Source: Amblyomma americanum | Taxonomy: Eukaryota > Arthropoda > Arachnida > Ixodida > Ixodidae | Length of the DNA stretch: 64,000 bases | Direction: 5' to 3' | Assembly: GCF_052857255.1 (NCBI RefSeq) | Contig: NC_135498.1 | Location: 161,596,124-161,660,123 of the forward strand | In this document: in pieces, positions 9,224 to 20,187 of the stretch | Layout: each line of letters opens with the position of its first letter | Numbering within the stretch: position 1 is the first letter of the stretch | Position numbers and translations under genes: made by a program | Notes under the pieces: generated by a model | What the model saw: the letters and a program-made list of their open reading frames with translations, nothing else | What the model was told of the DNA's origin: nothing | Database searches by the model: none

Positions 9224-9415
9224 GAAGCTCTCGTCCCGCACCCAATCACCCCAGAACAGGAGCAAACAGGCACAGACAAAAAGAAGGAGAAATTTAGCAA
9301 GCTAACGCAACACCGCCAGGTACTTAGCCACTGCCCCGCAGCCTGGGTAGCTGAGCCACGTCCCTTGAGCCACGTCACTTGCCTTGACTTCCTTGCCTTG
9401 ACCACCACGGTTAGT
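9224..9415 (-). other. 5' untranslated leader of LINE-A
   Basis: Minus-strand leader between the element start (after the target duplication) and the ORF1 ATG. It has short repeated words such as GTCAAGGCAAG and GACGTGGCTCA, which could be internal promoter elements. No coding capacity was seen. Confidence 0.55.
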
Positions 9416-9427
9416 CCACGGTGTTAG

Positions 9428-9625
9428 TCCACGTAAGCCTTGTCTTCGTCTTCTCTTCTCCACCAATCATATCTCTCCACGTCACCGCATGCTTCTCCAC
9501 CATTCATCTCTCTCCACCTCAACGAATGCTTCTTCTTCCTCTTTTTTATTCTTCGGTCAATACGAGTAGTCTTCTTCACACGTTTTCCTTTAAAAATTAA
9601 TTTAGGCACCTTAATATATGTGACA
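9428..9625 (-). repeat. 5' LTR of element A, distal U3 part displaced by LINE-A
   Basis: The minus strand starts TGTCAC at 9625, the inverted match of the GTGACA end at 3226-3221, and runs to the LINE target duplication at 9427-9416. Together with 3221-3934 it gives one LTR of about 912 bp. Its outer edge abuts AATATCCACGCAGG, which belongs to the 310-bp tandem array, so element A inserted into that array. Confidence 0.72.
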
Positions 9626-9638
9626 AATATCCACGCAG

Positions 9639-9695
9639 GAGGAAACAGCGGAATTGACACTGGCCGGGCTGAGCGATCATTGGGCGGAGGAGTAG
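9639..9695 (+). other. Exon-like segment, array unit 1
   Basis: 57 nt between CACGCAG and GTAAGTGCAG. One frame is open in all three units and reads GNSGIDTGRAERSLGGGVG here. Another frame reads ETAELTLAGLSDHWAEE but ends in TAG. Because 57 is a multiple of 3, inclusion would not change the downstream frame. No protein family is recognised, and expression is not shown by the sequence. Confidence 0.4.
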
Positions 9696-9948
9696 GTAAG
9701 TGCAGTTAGATATGATTGCTTTTGTTCTAGAATTTTACGAAAGTAATGAGCATATTTGATTGGAAGATTTGCGCTCACGGCGCACGATGAAAATGGGCAT
9801 CACTCGCGATGTATCGCCTTCGTCATTATCAAAGCAACGTCATCAGTTTCAAATCCGTGTCAGCGTAGGTTGTTCCAAACACGGTGGTGTATGTCGTTTT
9901 CTTTATAATCCTATGTATCGCCTAAAACAATTAATAATATCCACGCAG

Positions 9949-10005
9949 GAGGAAACAGCGGAGTTGACACTGGCCGGGCTGAGCGATCATTGGGCGGAGG
10001 AGTCG
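9949..10005 (+). other. Exon-like segment, array unit 2
   Basis: The same 57-nt segment with two substitutions from unit 1 (hand count). The glycine-rich frame reads GNSGVDTGRAERSLGGGVG. The acceptor (CACGCAG) and donor (GGTAAGT) contexts are retained. Confidence 0.4.
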
Positions 10006-10258
10006 GTAAGTGCAGTTAGATATGATTGCTTTTGTTCTAGAATTTTGCGAAAGGAATGAGCAGATTTGATTAGAAAATTTACGCTCACGGCGCACGATCT
10101 AAATGGGCATCACTCGCGATGTATCGCCGTCGTTCTTATCAAACCAACATCATCAGTTTCAAATCCGAGTCAGCGTAAGTTGGTCCAAACACTTTAGTGT
10201 ATCCCGTTTCCTCTTATTACCCTATGGTCACCTGAAACATTTAATGATATCCATGTAG

Positions 10259-10315
10259 GAGGAAACAGCGGAATTGGCAGTGACCGGTCTGAGCGATCAT
10301 TGGGCGGAGGAGTAG
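10259..10315 (+). other. Exon-like segment, array unit 3
   Basis: The same 57-nt segment with four substitutions from unit 1 (hand count). The open frame reads GNSGIGSDRSERSLGGGVG. The acceptor is CATGTAG and the donor GGTAAGT. Confidence 0.38.
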
Positions 10316-10607
10316 GTAAGTGCAGTTAGATATGATTACCTCTGATGTAGAAATTTACGAAAGGAAAGAGCACATTTGATTGTGAAATTTACGCTCACGG
10401 CGCAATATTAAAATGGGCGTCATTCGCGATGTATTGCTGTCTTCATTATGAAACAAGCCTAATCTGTTCCAAATACGTACCAGCGTAGGTTGTTCCAAAC
10501 ACTTTAGTGCATGCCGTTTTCTTTATTGCCCTGTGGTCGCCTGAAACAGTTATATTCATGCAGTAGGATGTAGAGGAATCGGCGCAGACCGGGCTGAGCG
10601 ATCATTA

Positions 10608-11398
10608 ACATAGAATCAGCTCCTCCTGGCTGGGATCAATCGAAATAAATCAGGTCGCGCCTTGCATCGCAAACTAAGCGATAAAGCGGCGTGGCGGCAA
10701 ATTTGAATGAAAAACATTGGAATGATTCGCTCCAATATCTATCCAGGAATTATGAGTGGAATTCTTCACATGTCTGCACACTCCTAAGCCGTGCTGAGTT
10801 GATAGCGAAGCCAAGCTTTAGCTTGATTGATGTTCAACTCCTTTACAGGGTGATGGAAAGTTTGGTGGTTTATGACGTAGGCTTGAGAAGTGAAACAAAA
10901 AAGCTTACGATGCGCTCCTTTTGGGGTTTTTTCCAGCTTCGATGGTCACTGCCACAAACATTGCTAATTAGACTTTCAAAAATACCTTTTTGATTAGAAA
11001 ACCGTATTAGTATGAAGCAACTTTTTTTTACTTGCTAACTTAATGCCGCATTTATATTAGGTGATTCATCGTACGCGAATATATGTTTTTGGCGCTGGAG
11101 CTTAGTGTCAAGCTCCAGTGCAGCACTTCCATTTTATCGAACATTCATGACTGCGTGCTCTGAAAAGAAGTGTGCCGAAGCATTTTAATACCTTAGGAGT
11201 ATTCAGAAGTGTGTGCACTAAGCATTTCTCACTGATATGTCGCATGGCTTTTTGTTCTCAGTGCATTGTCCTCGCATGGATTGTGCCCGTTTGTTGGCGC
11301 CGTTCAACAATGTTACAGGAAATTCACTACTTCACACAAAAGCTGGAAATGCCTGGCCGTCGCTGAAGCCTTGGCCTTTAGATTGAATAAATAACTAC
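10608..11398. other. No feature recognised
   Basis: Unique-looking AT-rich sequence right of the tandem array. The longest open frame (10691-10993, plus) encodes 100 residues without a recognisable motif and is not supported as a gene. Confidence 0.5.
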
Positions 11399-11404
11399 AA
11401 AAAA

Positions 11405-11465
11405 TATTGCGGTGAGTGGGATTCGAACCCGCGGCGTTACCAATGTGGTCCACGCGCACATTCGT
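11405..11465 (-). repeat. tRNA-like (SINE head) fragment
   Basis: The minus strand carries CGCGGGTTCGAATCCCACTC, a strong match to the RNA polymerase III B box and T-arm. The upstream part resembles a tRNA body only loosely and is followed by a short TA run (11473-11487 on plus). It is likely a decayed tRNA-derived SINE and not a tRNA gene. Confidence 0.45.
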
Positions 11466-11767
11466 AACGTGGTATATATATATATTTCATTAAAATTCCT
11501 GAGTGTAAAAGGAACGAATGCGCGGAATGTAAAAAATGTGCCTTAGTTGTGTAGTGCATCTTGCACGTTCGTGATTTAGGGGGAACATTTCAGTCATATG
11601 GAAGCTTTGGATAAGATATTCAATTAAGACTTTTCCTTTTAGATCTTTCTTTAAATTTTAGCTGCTTTATAAAGTTCCCGCGAAGGACAGATTGGAAGAA
11701 ATACGAATGATCTACGCTGTAAAACTGCCTATTTTTATTCTGGGCTTGACGACAAATATTCTATAAA

Positions 11768-11895
11768 ATTCATCCCGGTGGTTTAGTGATTATGGTGCTC
11801 GGCTGCTGACCAGAAAGAGTCGGATTCGATCCCGGCCACGGCGGTCGCATTTCGATGGAGGTAAAATGCGACTCCATAAAATTCCATCAATCCAT
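11768..11895 (+). mobile_element. Short tRNA-derived SINE with target duplication
   Basis: GGTGGTTTAGTGATTATGGT (A-box region) and GGATTCGATCCCGGCC (B-box region) form a tRNA-like head, followed by CACGGCGGTCGCATTTCGAT and GGAGGTAAAATGCG. It is the same family as the full-length copy at 52975-53215, here ending about 100 bp in. It is flanked by the direct repeat ATATTCTATAAA at 11756-11767 and 11896-11907, a 12-bp target-site duplication. The family resembles the tRNA-derived SINEs known from hard ticks; that assignment is from memory of the family. Confidence 0.82.
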
Positions 11896-12379
11896 ATATT
11901 CTATAAATCCCGATTGTGCTAATTGTCGAAATGGATTGCGCGGCAAATCAATTTTAGCTACGTTTTCAAGATATTTAATTTTATAACGCACAGCCAGGAA
12001 ATAATAAATAATTTAGACGTTTCATAAGACGTTTCCGTGTTTCAGTAAGTCACCAGGTGACATTATGATGCCTTAAAGTATTTATTTCGTTTAGTTAACC
12101 TCGTATTTTCTACGCACATTGCATTAATTGCCCGTTGTCTTAATTCAGCGGACACATTTAAGCCTGAAAATCGTACATGAAATCCTACTAATGCTAAATG
12201 CCGCAAATCACTTGCAAGCATAGTAGCTTGCTCAGCTTGAAAAATCAATAAATTCTTCTAAGCATGACGAAAACAGCGCGGACAAGCGACAACACAAAAA
12301 TAAATTCTGTCTTTTCATAACTAGCTGCCTCTGAATTGGTACTCACGTATATATAGCAAAAGCGCAGTCATGAAATTTA

Positions 12380-12602
12380 TGAGCGTGAACACGGCAGAGC
12401 ATGGTCGATAGCCTCGAGCCCTACTTGCGGTGATACGCGAGTGCTTCTTTCCGCAACGTGGTGAAAAGGGTTAATGCTGCCTTGCGTGCTTCCGGAAAGC
12501 CGAATGACACATCTCCCTTTCCAATTTTGTGAGAGCGGCCGCCGCGTAACGCCACGAGTAGGGTTCGAGGCTATCGGGCATGCGCTGCCATGATCACGCT
12601 CA
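12380..12602. mobile_element. MITE-like element with 60-bp terminal inverted repeats
   Basis: The left arm 12380-12439 and right arm 12543-12602 are inverted copies with roughly 80-85% identity by eye; both contain CGATAGCCTCGA and a CCCTACT core. The interior is about 100 bp and non-coding. Size, arms and lack of coding fit a miniature inverted-repeat element or a foldback element. I could not identify a target duplication. Confidence 0.65.
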
Positions 12603-15200
12603 CTGTCGAGTGCATTGTCAGCGTGGGGTCCCTCATCTGTTTTTCTTGAGTTCCTTCAGTCTGAGAGCCTTGCAACGAAAGACAAATAAATTGACTTTTT
12701 AAAGCATAGATAATGCGGTTTTGAGGGCTCACTAGCTCTCAGACTTGCTCATTTTATTTGGAACACTTGTTGGTGCGTCTGTGCGCTGCCATGTCTGCAG
12801 ACTTTGAATGCAAAACATCTTCCTTTAGATTTCACAAAAAGGAGAATGCTTCTATGCGGCTACAGTCTCATAATACTCAAAAACGAAGCGGGTTTTCCTC
12901 GCCAAAGATTCCCCTTCCAGCCTATGGCGTCGGCCGGTTCTCGCGACCCTGTTGGCGTGACAACGCAGAGAGTGCCAGATGAAATGAGATGGTCGCCTCC
13001 CTTCATGGTCAGATACCATCCCCTCCCTGCATTGCTGCGCCACTCCCCGCATTGTCACAATTGTAGGGTTATGAGAATCGGACGATGCCGTTGGCTGGAA
13101 AGGGTGCTTTGGCGGTGAAAACCCTTTAGTTCTTAAATTGTATCAGACTATAGCAGTGTTTGTACCCCAGTGTACCCCAGTGTTGTGCCCTGCGGATATT
13201 CGCTGCATGTACGCAGGTTTTGTCACCGCCATATGCTGTGACAGGTGTATCGAGTAGGCGGCACCGGATTTCGCGTAACCAGAAAAAAATAACTGTCCAG
13301 ATAAGGAGCGTGTAGAAGCCAGTCAGAGAGGCAGCTGGAATTTAGCTTCTTGCCCCTGTAGATAAGTTTAAGTTGGTATCGCGACAATTTTCATAGTCTA
13401 ATCATGACGCAACCTGCAGAAGCGACTTTTAGTAGCCGTCAAGTTTTTCTGAAGGAGCTTTTCTCTTGAAAAGGTCGCGGTAGGTTTCACTCTTGCCCTA
13501 CTTCATGAAGCTGCTTTACAAGCATTCTGTCCGATGTAATGCTGCGAGGGGTGAAGTGAGTGAAGCTTTCCATTTTCAGTTATGCACAAGATGTGAGCAC
13601 TCGCTGCGGATATTCCGCGCTCATTACTTTTGCTGCCGCACACGCCGCAAAAGTAAAGCCACATGCACGCTAAAGGTTTTATTTTTAAATCATAACAGCG
13701 GCCGGGCGAGAAAAGCGTCATATTGATTGTTTGGACAGAGATGTGTTAATGCAAAATATTCCGGATAATTTCTTTGCTTACCCACCTCTCGCCATGCGTA
13801 AATGTACAAGCCTTTTTTGTTGCGTATAGTTAGGTCGAAATACCGGCTTCATGTTACTCAATACTTCGCATTATACAAAAGAAACATATCCTTGCTCGAG
13901 ACGGCTCCAATGCGGAGCAATCGAGCATAACCAGGCGAACACCGAATTAGTAACGGGTTGAACAGCAGATTCTCCGACAGCAGATATGAAATTCCTAAAA
14001 TAAAAATCAAAACCGCGTCGCAACAGACGCGTATGATATGAACCTAAAAGAAAGATTACTAATCACTAGTGAGCTCAAACGCAGCGCACGCAAAATTTCC
14101 AGTCTTGTCTGCCTTTCTGATTTAACGCAGCGTATACGCGCTTCTCACGGATTTCTGTAAAGGCACGCTCTGATGTCGGTCAGATTGACTGAACCCAGTC
14201 TGCCCGCCGGCCTTTGTATTAGAACGCAGGTAAGACAGCCGAGGCGAACGTTTTGCTGTCCCAGATGCGCCACTTTACCTTGGAGGCATTAAGGGAGGCT
14301 GCAAACTCTTTTGCTTTATCACTAAGCTCCAGTGATCGGCTGCCCATGTTGTACTGGTGGCAGTGTTCTTGGAGGGCGATTTCCTAGTTAACTCTAGCCG
14401 CCGTCTGGGTTCCAGCCGAGCAGCAACAAAGATCATGAGTGTAGAGCCTAAAGGGATTTGAAGGAGAACGCTTCAGGGTTAACCCACTTGCATCAATGTC
14501 CTCTAATACTGGTTATTTCATCAAGAGGGCTGCAAGAAATACATCAGCTCAGCTAGCTTAAGTATTTGTCTATCCTCCATCGGCATGTCTCTCTCGGTGT
14601 AAGTTGCCATCACGACACAAAAATATTGTTACCTGGAAAGAAAGTGATTGTCTTCAAATAGCGCTAGTCTGCCCATAGACAAAGCATGCTCAATGAAAAG
14701 CGGAGCTCGCGACTGATGAGGCTAGACGCCGCCATAAAACCAACTGGATGGTTTACTGTTGTCCTTGTGGCAAGGTCATTTCTTGTAGTCAAGCGTCCCT
14801 ACCCTCATGCCACTCCGTGAAAGTCTTGCTAACGCTTCATGTAATATTGGCTGCAGGACGATAGGTCATTGCCTTTTTGCCTTGAAAGCCTAAAGGCTCA
14901 CAAGTATGAACGAATAATCTGCTCGTGAAATAAGTAGCGCTGACCGTGATAAGATGTGCCACAAAACGAAAGCCACTGAATGCCTCTAAAGGCTTGCACA
15001 GATCCCTTTGTGTCGAGCTTGCGCCATGGTTACCAAACTACTGATGTAGACAAGTGATCAGTTATGTGTGGGAAGCGTTTCCCTCCAGTTGATATAGAGT
15101 TCGGATCCATCACATCACCGGCGGCAATCTCCCACGTGTACCGGGTGTACACTGGTTTTATGAGGTTCGCTGGTTTCACAGACACGAGCGATCGCTTCAG
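12603..15200. other. No feature recognised
   Basis: Short open frames (for example 12758-12982, 13493-13726) lack motifs. A small repeated word TGTACCCCAG occurs twice near 13164. Parts of 14.1-15.1 kb may be the far end of the decayed gypsy element at 15.2-18.4 kb, but I could not establish this. Confidence 0.4.
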
Positions 15201-18200
15201 GAAGTCCCTCCTCGTGTTCGGTCATGTGCTCGTGTTCATCGCTGTTCAGGCATTGTCGTATTGGCACTGGTCGTCACAAAGCACGGCTCCCAGTAGATGT
15301 CGACGGCAGAATAGTAAGCCCCAGCCATATGCGGGCATTACAACAGCCACGACGGTGTGTGTCAACTCGTCATCCCCATGTAGTGGAGCTTGGGGCAGGG
15401 CATCAGCTGATTCCCTGAACGTTCTCTTTTGTAAATAACGCGACAGTGTTACACCTGTCGTCAAACAGGACTCTGTCCACCGGATATCAGGAAATTCCCT
15501 GATTCCGAAATCGCACAATAGTATTGTACTAAATTTCGTTTTCTAATGAAATCAAAACTTCGCTCATTTCCCAAAATTTAGGACCCTCAATCTAAGGCTT
15601 TGAGAAATTCTGTATATACCGGATAGTGGCGTTGAAATTTGTTATAGCGGCAGCGTGCTGGTGCGAGCGACAGTCGCAAGCGGCTCTGTCAGAAGAGAGC
15701 CCCTTATACGGATGTCTAGAAATTTCCTGCTTCCGAAAAGGAGACAAGTTAGCCCACCGCTAACATTTAGCACCCAAAATTTAAGATGGCTGTCACATCC
15801 GAACAAGACCGGATTTGAGCGTGGTTGAGCTTCTGTGGTAAGCTGCTCTCAGCAGAGATACCACATGTCCCATTATGCTCGAATCAAAGAAAACGACCTA
15901 ATGCTACCGGATGATGTCTTAGCAATTGCTGAAGTGGGGCCACCATCTTACTACCCTATATTTCATGAGGCCAAGCGCACAGCGTCATAAGTGCCCGACT
16001 GTGTTTTGAAGTTTGGACAAACACAAAGATGCCTGACAACCAGTCTGAGTAATAAACTGAGCGGATCCAGATACATGTCTACTTCTTTAGTGTCAATACA
16101 AATGGCAAGCACATTCTGTGCTAGACAATAGGTCTGTTCTGGTCCCGTCAGAGTGTGAATAACATATGCTAATGGTCAAAGCTTCCGTGATACTCATTAA
16201 GCACACATGCGCCGATACTACACTCACTTCTATCAGTGTGCATTGGGACGGGCAGTTTAAGGCTGAAGAACCGCAGGCGTGAGTTGCCAGCGATACACAT
16301 TGACAGCTCCCGAACGTTACATGCTGCGTGGCATTTTAAAACCAACTGGCACCTCCGTGGTGCTGCTGAGGAGACTTCCTAGGTAAGCGCAGTTTCGGTT
16401 GATGTGTCGATAGGAGACAACCGTGCCTAAAAATTGCTAGCCGCTTTGGGCGCCTATTGGGGCTGTGAGCTGCAGCGTCACCCGGAGATTCTCCTAGTCT
16501 GGCCGGGCCTTGCCTTATTCAACAATGAAACCAAGGGGTTAGTCGTCCTCGATTCCAACTGAACTTTACGGGGGTTATGACGATATCTGCCTCCTGCACT
16601 CGTTGAAAAACAGTTGTTATATGGATGATGTCGCCCTTTATGTTTTCGAAAAGACTACCACGTGATCCATGTAGGCAATCGTGTAGTTGATTTACCATCC
16701 CCAAGCTCGATATCCATTACACCATAGGGCAATCGTACAAACTATAACAGCAACGACGGCAAATGAGTGCAGTCTTGTCGGCGTCACAGTGGTCTATATT
16801 ATTTGTAGATACCCTTGGTACTATCAAGCGTAATGAAAAACTTCGCTAATCGGAGTAGATAAAGAATCGATCGATGGAAAAGGGTATGAGGCTGGGGCTG
16901 TCACAACATTCCACCGCACGATAGTCGACACATAATTGTGCCGCGCCATTTAGTTCTTGGTGCTAGAACATAGTTAAACGCCCGAGGACCTTTCGAAGGC
17001 CTTACTGCAGCTGTGGCCACCATTTTGTCGAGAGAACCACAACAACCTCTGGTTGGTGGATGCTCAGACAACTCTGGTTGAAACTGATCGGGTGGCCACA
17101 GCCATTGTCGATCCTGTGAGTCAGAACGTTCGTTGTTCCACGGGCCTCCGTGAGCATTGCGGTTAAGGGCTTAACTGCCACCCAGATTTCTGGCCTCTCG
17201 GCTAGTGATGGTGCAAAATACGTCAGACCAGTGACAATACCATTCCTTGTCGCGCTGACCCGGAAGAGGTTACAAGCACTGGCTGCGGCACTGGGGCCTT
17301 AGTCATGAACATGAGAGGTTGTGCATTCATGCCATAGAGATAGGTGCCCGAGCGTAGATCGACGACGATTCTTGCTTAGCTACGGAGTTACAGCGCAAAA
17401 TCACTGTGCAGAAAGGCTCGCCAAGTTGGAAGAAGCTCGGCGTTAACTTGCGCCCATTAATTGCAACTGTAAAACGGGCTGCTGGCGTTGGGAATGCCAC
17501 GTGAGCAGATGCAATAGAAGACTGATGATTACATTTCGCTTATGTAGCCGTTTAGTCTCGCAGGCATTTTTAACAAGATCGCAGAGAGTGTAAACACCAG
17601 AGCCTGTGTCCAAAGGAGCGGGCATTGCCATTGCGATCATTCTGACTGCTACCAATTCCGCATTTTAAAGGCGATCATTATGTGCGTCGAAAGGTCGATG
17701 GCAAAGAACTTATCGCTTCTTCGCGAAAATGATGAGGCCGTGGTTCAGGCCACGAATGACATGAAGAAAAACACGCTAACACCATTGATGTCGTTGGTGA
17801 TCTGGGCAGGGGGGAAGCGATCTCTTTTCTCATCTCCGCCTAGGGCCCTTTGCATAAGGCTGTCCGGGGCTCTGCTTGATGAAAACAGAGTTGTGATGAA
17901 CCAAACAACATGCTCCCTGCTGTGCCAACCACCCTGTGTGTTCACTACACTGCTGAAGGAGGCTGACACGTTTAGCCTAGGATGGCATATTTTCGGTCCG
18001 CTGCCGGAGGAGGCCGAATCGGTATCTTCGGTGCGCTGCGTCAGGAGGCGGACACGGTGGCGGTCTCTAGTACTGAGCCTTGTTGGGTACATAGCGCAAG
18101 CAGCAGAAACAGAGTGGAGCTCGAACTAAATTCTGGTGGGCGAGCGTGTCCCTTGACGGGAAATCGTCGCAGGGCGGGAGCGCCGGGTAAAACGCAACCG

Positions 18201-18440
18201 AGGATATAAGCCATGAACAATGCGGCTCAAGAGAGGCCTCAACCCCGTGAGGCGACTTGTAGTGGAGCTCTGCCAGGAAGGAGGCCTCAATTCGGGTCGC
18301 TTCTGTCGCCACGTCGTCGAAGTCCTGAAAAGAGCGGCGTCGAGCGAGAGCTCCAACATTCGATGGTAATGGTGTACGGCATGAACCACTTCGCACCTCG
18401 GTACTGTTGTGATCGCAACCCTCGTGATGCGCCTGGAAGC
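15200..18440 (-). mobile_element. Heavily decayed Ty3/gypsy retrotransposon D
   Basis: Reading the minus strand downward from 18440: gag-like text (DDVATEATRIEASFLAEL near 18300), a protease signature PAPLDTGSGV near 17595-17625, RT fragments (PSIDSLSTPISEVFHYA near 16840-16890; HVVVFSK near 16640-16665; FQRVQEADIVITPVKFS near 16560-16610), and possible RNase H remnants to about 15350 (SADALPQAPL). Order is gag-protease-RT-RNase H, the canonical gypsy order. Frames change every few dozen codons, so the copy is old. Boundaries and LTRs were not found. Confidence is good for RT and protease, weaker for gag and RNase H. Confidence 0.62.
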
Positions 18441-19780
18441 TCGTAGAAACTCAACCAGGTTCTTACCCCTTCCGTTCCGAAAAGAGCGCGTAATTTATGC
18501 GGAAGGCGCCGTCAAGCTTGTGGACCTTGTTTCGAAAGCGCAATACGAAATGTCGCTTTGTTGAGGACGACAGCTTTGCACACTTCAAGTAAAAGGGATC
18601 AAGAAAGGGGTCTCAATAAAGGCGTTTTATGTCTGAGATGTTAAGACAAGGTTCATAATTATCACCCAGCAAGAATTATTTTAATGCGTTTTGTGGTAGC
18701 TTAGTTATATGAGGATCAAATTTCGACTTCCGTGTCTTCGCGCTTTTCCCTCTCCTCTCGCACGCCAAAACGGCGGCGCTCCTCCGCCGAACCCACTCAC
18801 TAAGCCGATCCCCTACCTCCTCCGGCTGCGATGCGCGCGTAGTAGCGCGTGATGTCTGAAAGAATTTTGCACTGTGAACCAATAATAAACCCCGGCTGCT
18901 GACGTCATTTGCACAAAGTGACGTCGTATGCCAGGTTTTCGCGCGAAAGCCCGGCCCCGCGCGTCGCCCGAATTTCTAAAAATCTACTGTAAATTTCCCG
19001 CTCGCTTTTGAGATCTCGTACACGGCACGGACCCTCGGTGGCCCGCACTCTACATACTGCAAGTGTTTTAAAGTCAAGCTCAAACACAACTTTCTGTGGC
19101 CCTTTAAGGCCGAACCAACTAATGCCACAGGTAGTATACGCGTGCGCGAAGCGCAGACCAGAGTTGCCATGCTCTCTTCTTGTCCTACTTCGCAGAAAGA
19201 TTTCTCGTCTTTGCACCTCTTATACATTATCACTGACAAATTTTCCGCCGGTTATGATCCCTCTATAAGATGCCGACATTGGAGAAAGAAGGCGAGGTTT
19301 GAGTGGAGTGCCCATAAGATGACACCGCACCATGTGTCATCAGCGGTCGTGCCAATATCTCTGTGACTTTCGCATTTGATTTAACTAGGTTAGATAGGAC
19401 GTTAAGCGTTAGACATACATTCGGAGTGCTCCTGTCACATGACTGTCAAATCAAGCTCTTAAGACGCAGCATAAAGGCACCGCTGGTCTTTCACGGCTGA
19501 CTGTCAAGCTGGCAGTGAAGTGCTCAATATTGTTAATCTAGAAAGAAGCAACCCTGGAAGGCTAATACATATTCGTCACACTCGCGTAGCACACCAAAAA
19601 TGACGCAAAGTCTAAAAAAACAACAGCTCAGCGCCAAATGAAGGTGTGGCCTTCCCGGGAACGAAGTCGTGAACAATAGACTCGCTGAACCATGAACACA
19701 GCTGCAGTCAGCATAAAAGGCGCTGGTTTAAGATCGTTAGCTCTTACTCATCATGTTTCGAGATTTAGTGGGGTCTGCTA
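18441..19780. other. Intergenic or unclassified repeat, GC-rich around 18.7-19.1 kb
   Basis: No gene recognised. The part at 18720-19110 is GC-rich with paired CTGACGTCA/GTGACGTC words and a GGCCCTTTAAGG palindrome, which looks like an interspersed repeat, but I cannot name a family. Confidence 0.35.
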
Positions 19781-19784
19781 CCGG

Positions 19785-20102
19785 TGGATGGATGTATAGA
19801 TAGGGCTGAACCCAATCAATCAGGAGGTGGTTCAAGCCACCTAGCGAGGACTTGCGAAATTTTACTTTTGTCTTGATTTTAGCCAATAATCAGATAACCT
19901 TGGCCTGGTTACTTCTAGCCGCTTAAAATCTACTTTCCCTTCGCTGTCCTTAAACCCCAATGCCTTGGATAAATTAGCCGCGCAACTTTTCACAGTAGGG
20001 TGAAGCTCTTTAAAGAAAAGTATGAAGTGTTCAGCCGTTTCCTGCTCGTCTTCGCACGCAACGCACAACGTGTCTATCTCGTGGTACCTGACTCTATATT
20101 TT
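19785..20102 (-). mobile_element. 3' fragment of a LINE (same family as LINE-C at 42.3 kb)
   Basis: The minus strand codes CVACEDEQETAEHFILF, then ALGFKDSEGKVDFKRLE and LSDYWLKSR, matching the C-terminal part of the LINE at 43181-43582 (CTVCGKSVETIEHIILKC, ALGFRDNNSHVNKS, LGDWWYKSR). It ends in ATCCATCCACC-type sequence near 19786-19797, like the (CATC)n tail there. It starts exactly where the A-rich tail of LINE-B ends, so LINE-B probably inserted into it. Confidence 0.72.
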
Positions 20103-20187
20103 TTGTTTGTTTTTTATTGGAGAAGTGTGCCATGAGGCATAAGTTGAAAAAGGAAGGGGGGGGGGAGGAATTGAACGGGATTGATAG

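Larger units (their letters stand above)
3935..9415 (-). mobile_element. I-type non-LTR retrotransposon (LINE-A), near full length
   Basis: A 5.5-kb two-ORF LINE on the minus strand: 5' leader 9415-9224, ORF1 9223-7898, ORF2 to 4257, 3' UTR to about 4008, then a (CCTT)n simple-repeat tail. It is flanked by a 12-bp target duplication with one mismatch, CCTCGGTGTTAG at 3923-3934 and CCACGGTGTTAG at 9416-9427. ORF1 has zinc knuckles; ORF2 has APE endonuclease, reverse transcriptase and RNase H. That domain set places it in the I group broadly. Both ORFs are uninterrupted, so this is the youngest-looking coding element in the window and may be recently active. Confidence 0.92.
9627..10607 (+). 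repeat. 310-bp tandem array (3.2 units) with exon-like cores
   Basis: Units start near 9627, 9937, 10247 and (truncated) 10552, so the period is 310 bp and then about 305 bp. Each full unit has AG followed by a 57-nt segment and then GTAAGTGCAG, a textbook 3'-splice-site/exon/5'-splice-site layout. The fourth unit is degenerate and stops after GAGCGATCATT. The left edge is cut by the gypsy LTR, so more units may lie on the far side of that element, outside the window. No known repeat family is recognised. Confidence 0.85.

Noticed and set aside
9424..9660. Minus-strand open frame across the LTR edge and first array unit
   Set aside because: It spans the junction of two unrelated sequences and has a low-complexity Lys/Arg-rich part; no motif.
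11405..11465. tRNA gene on the minus strand
   Set aside because: Only the T-arm/B box is convincing; the rest does not fold as a cloverleaf.
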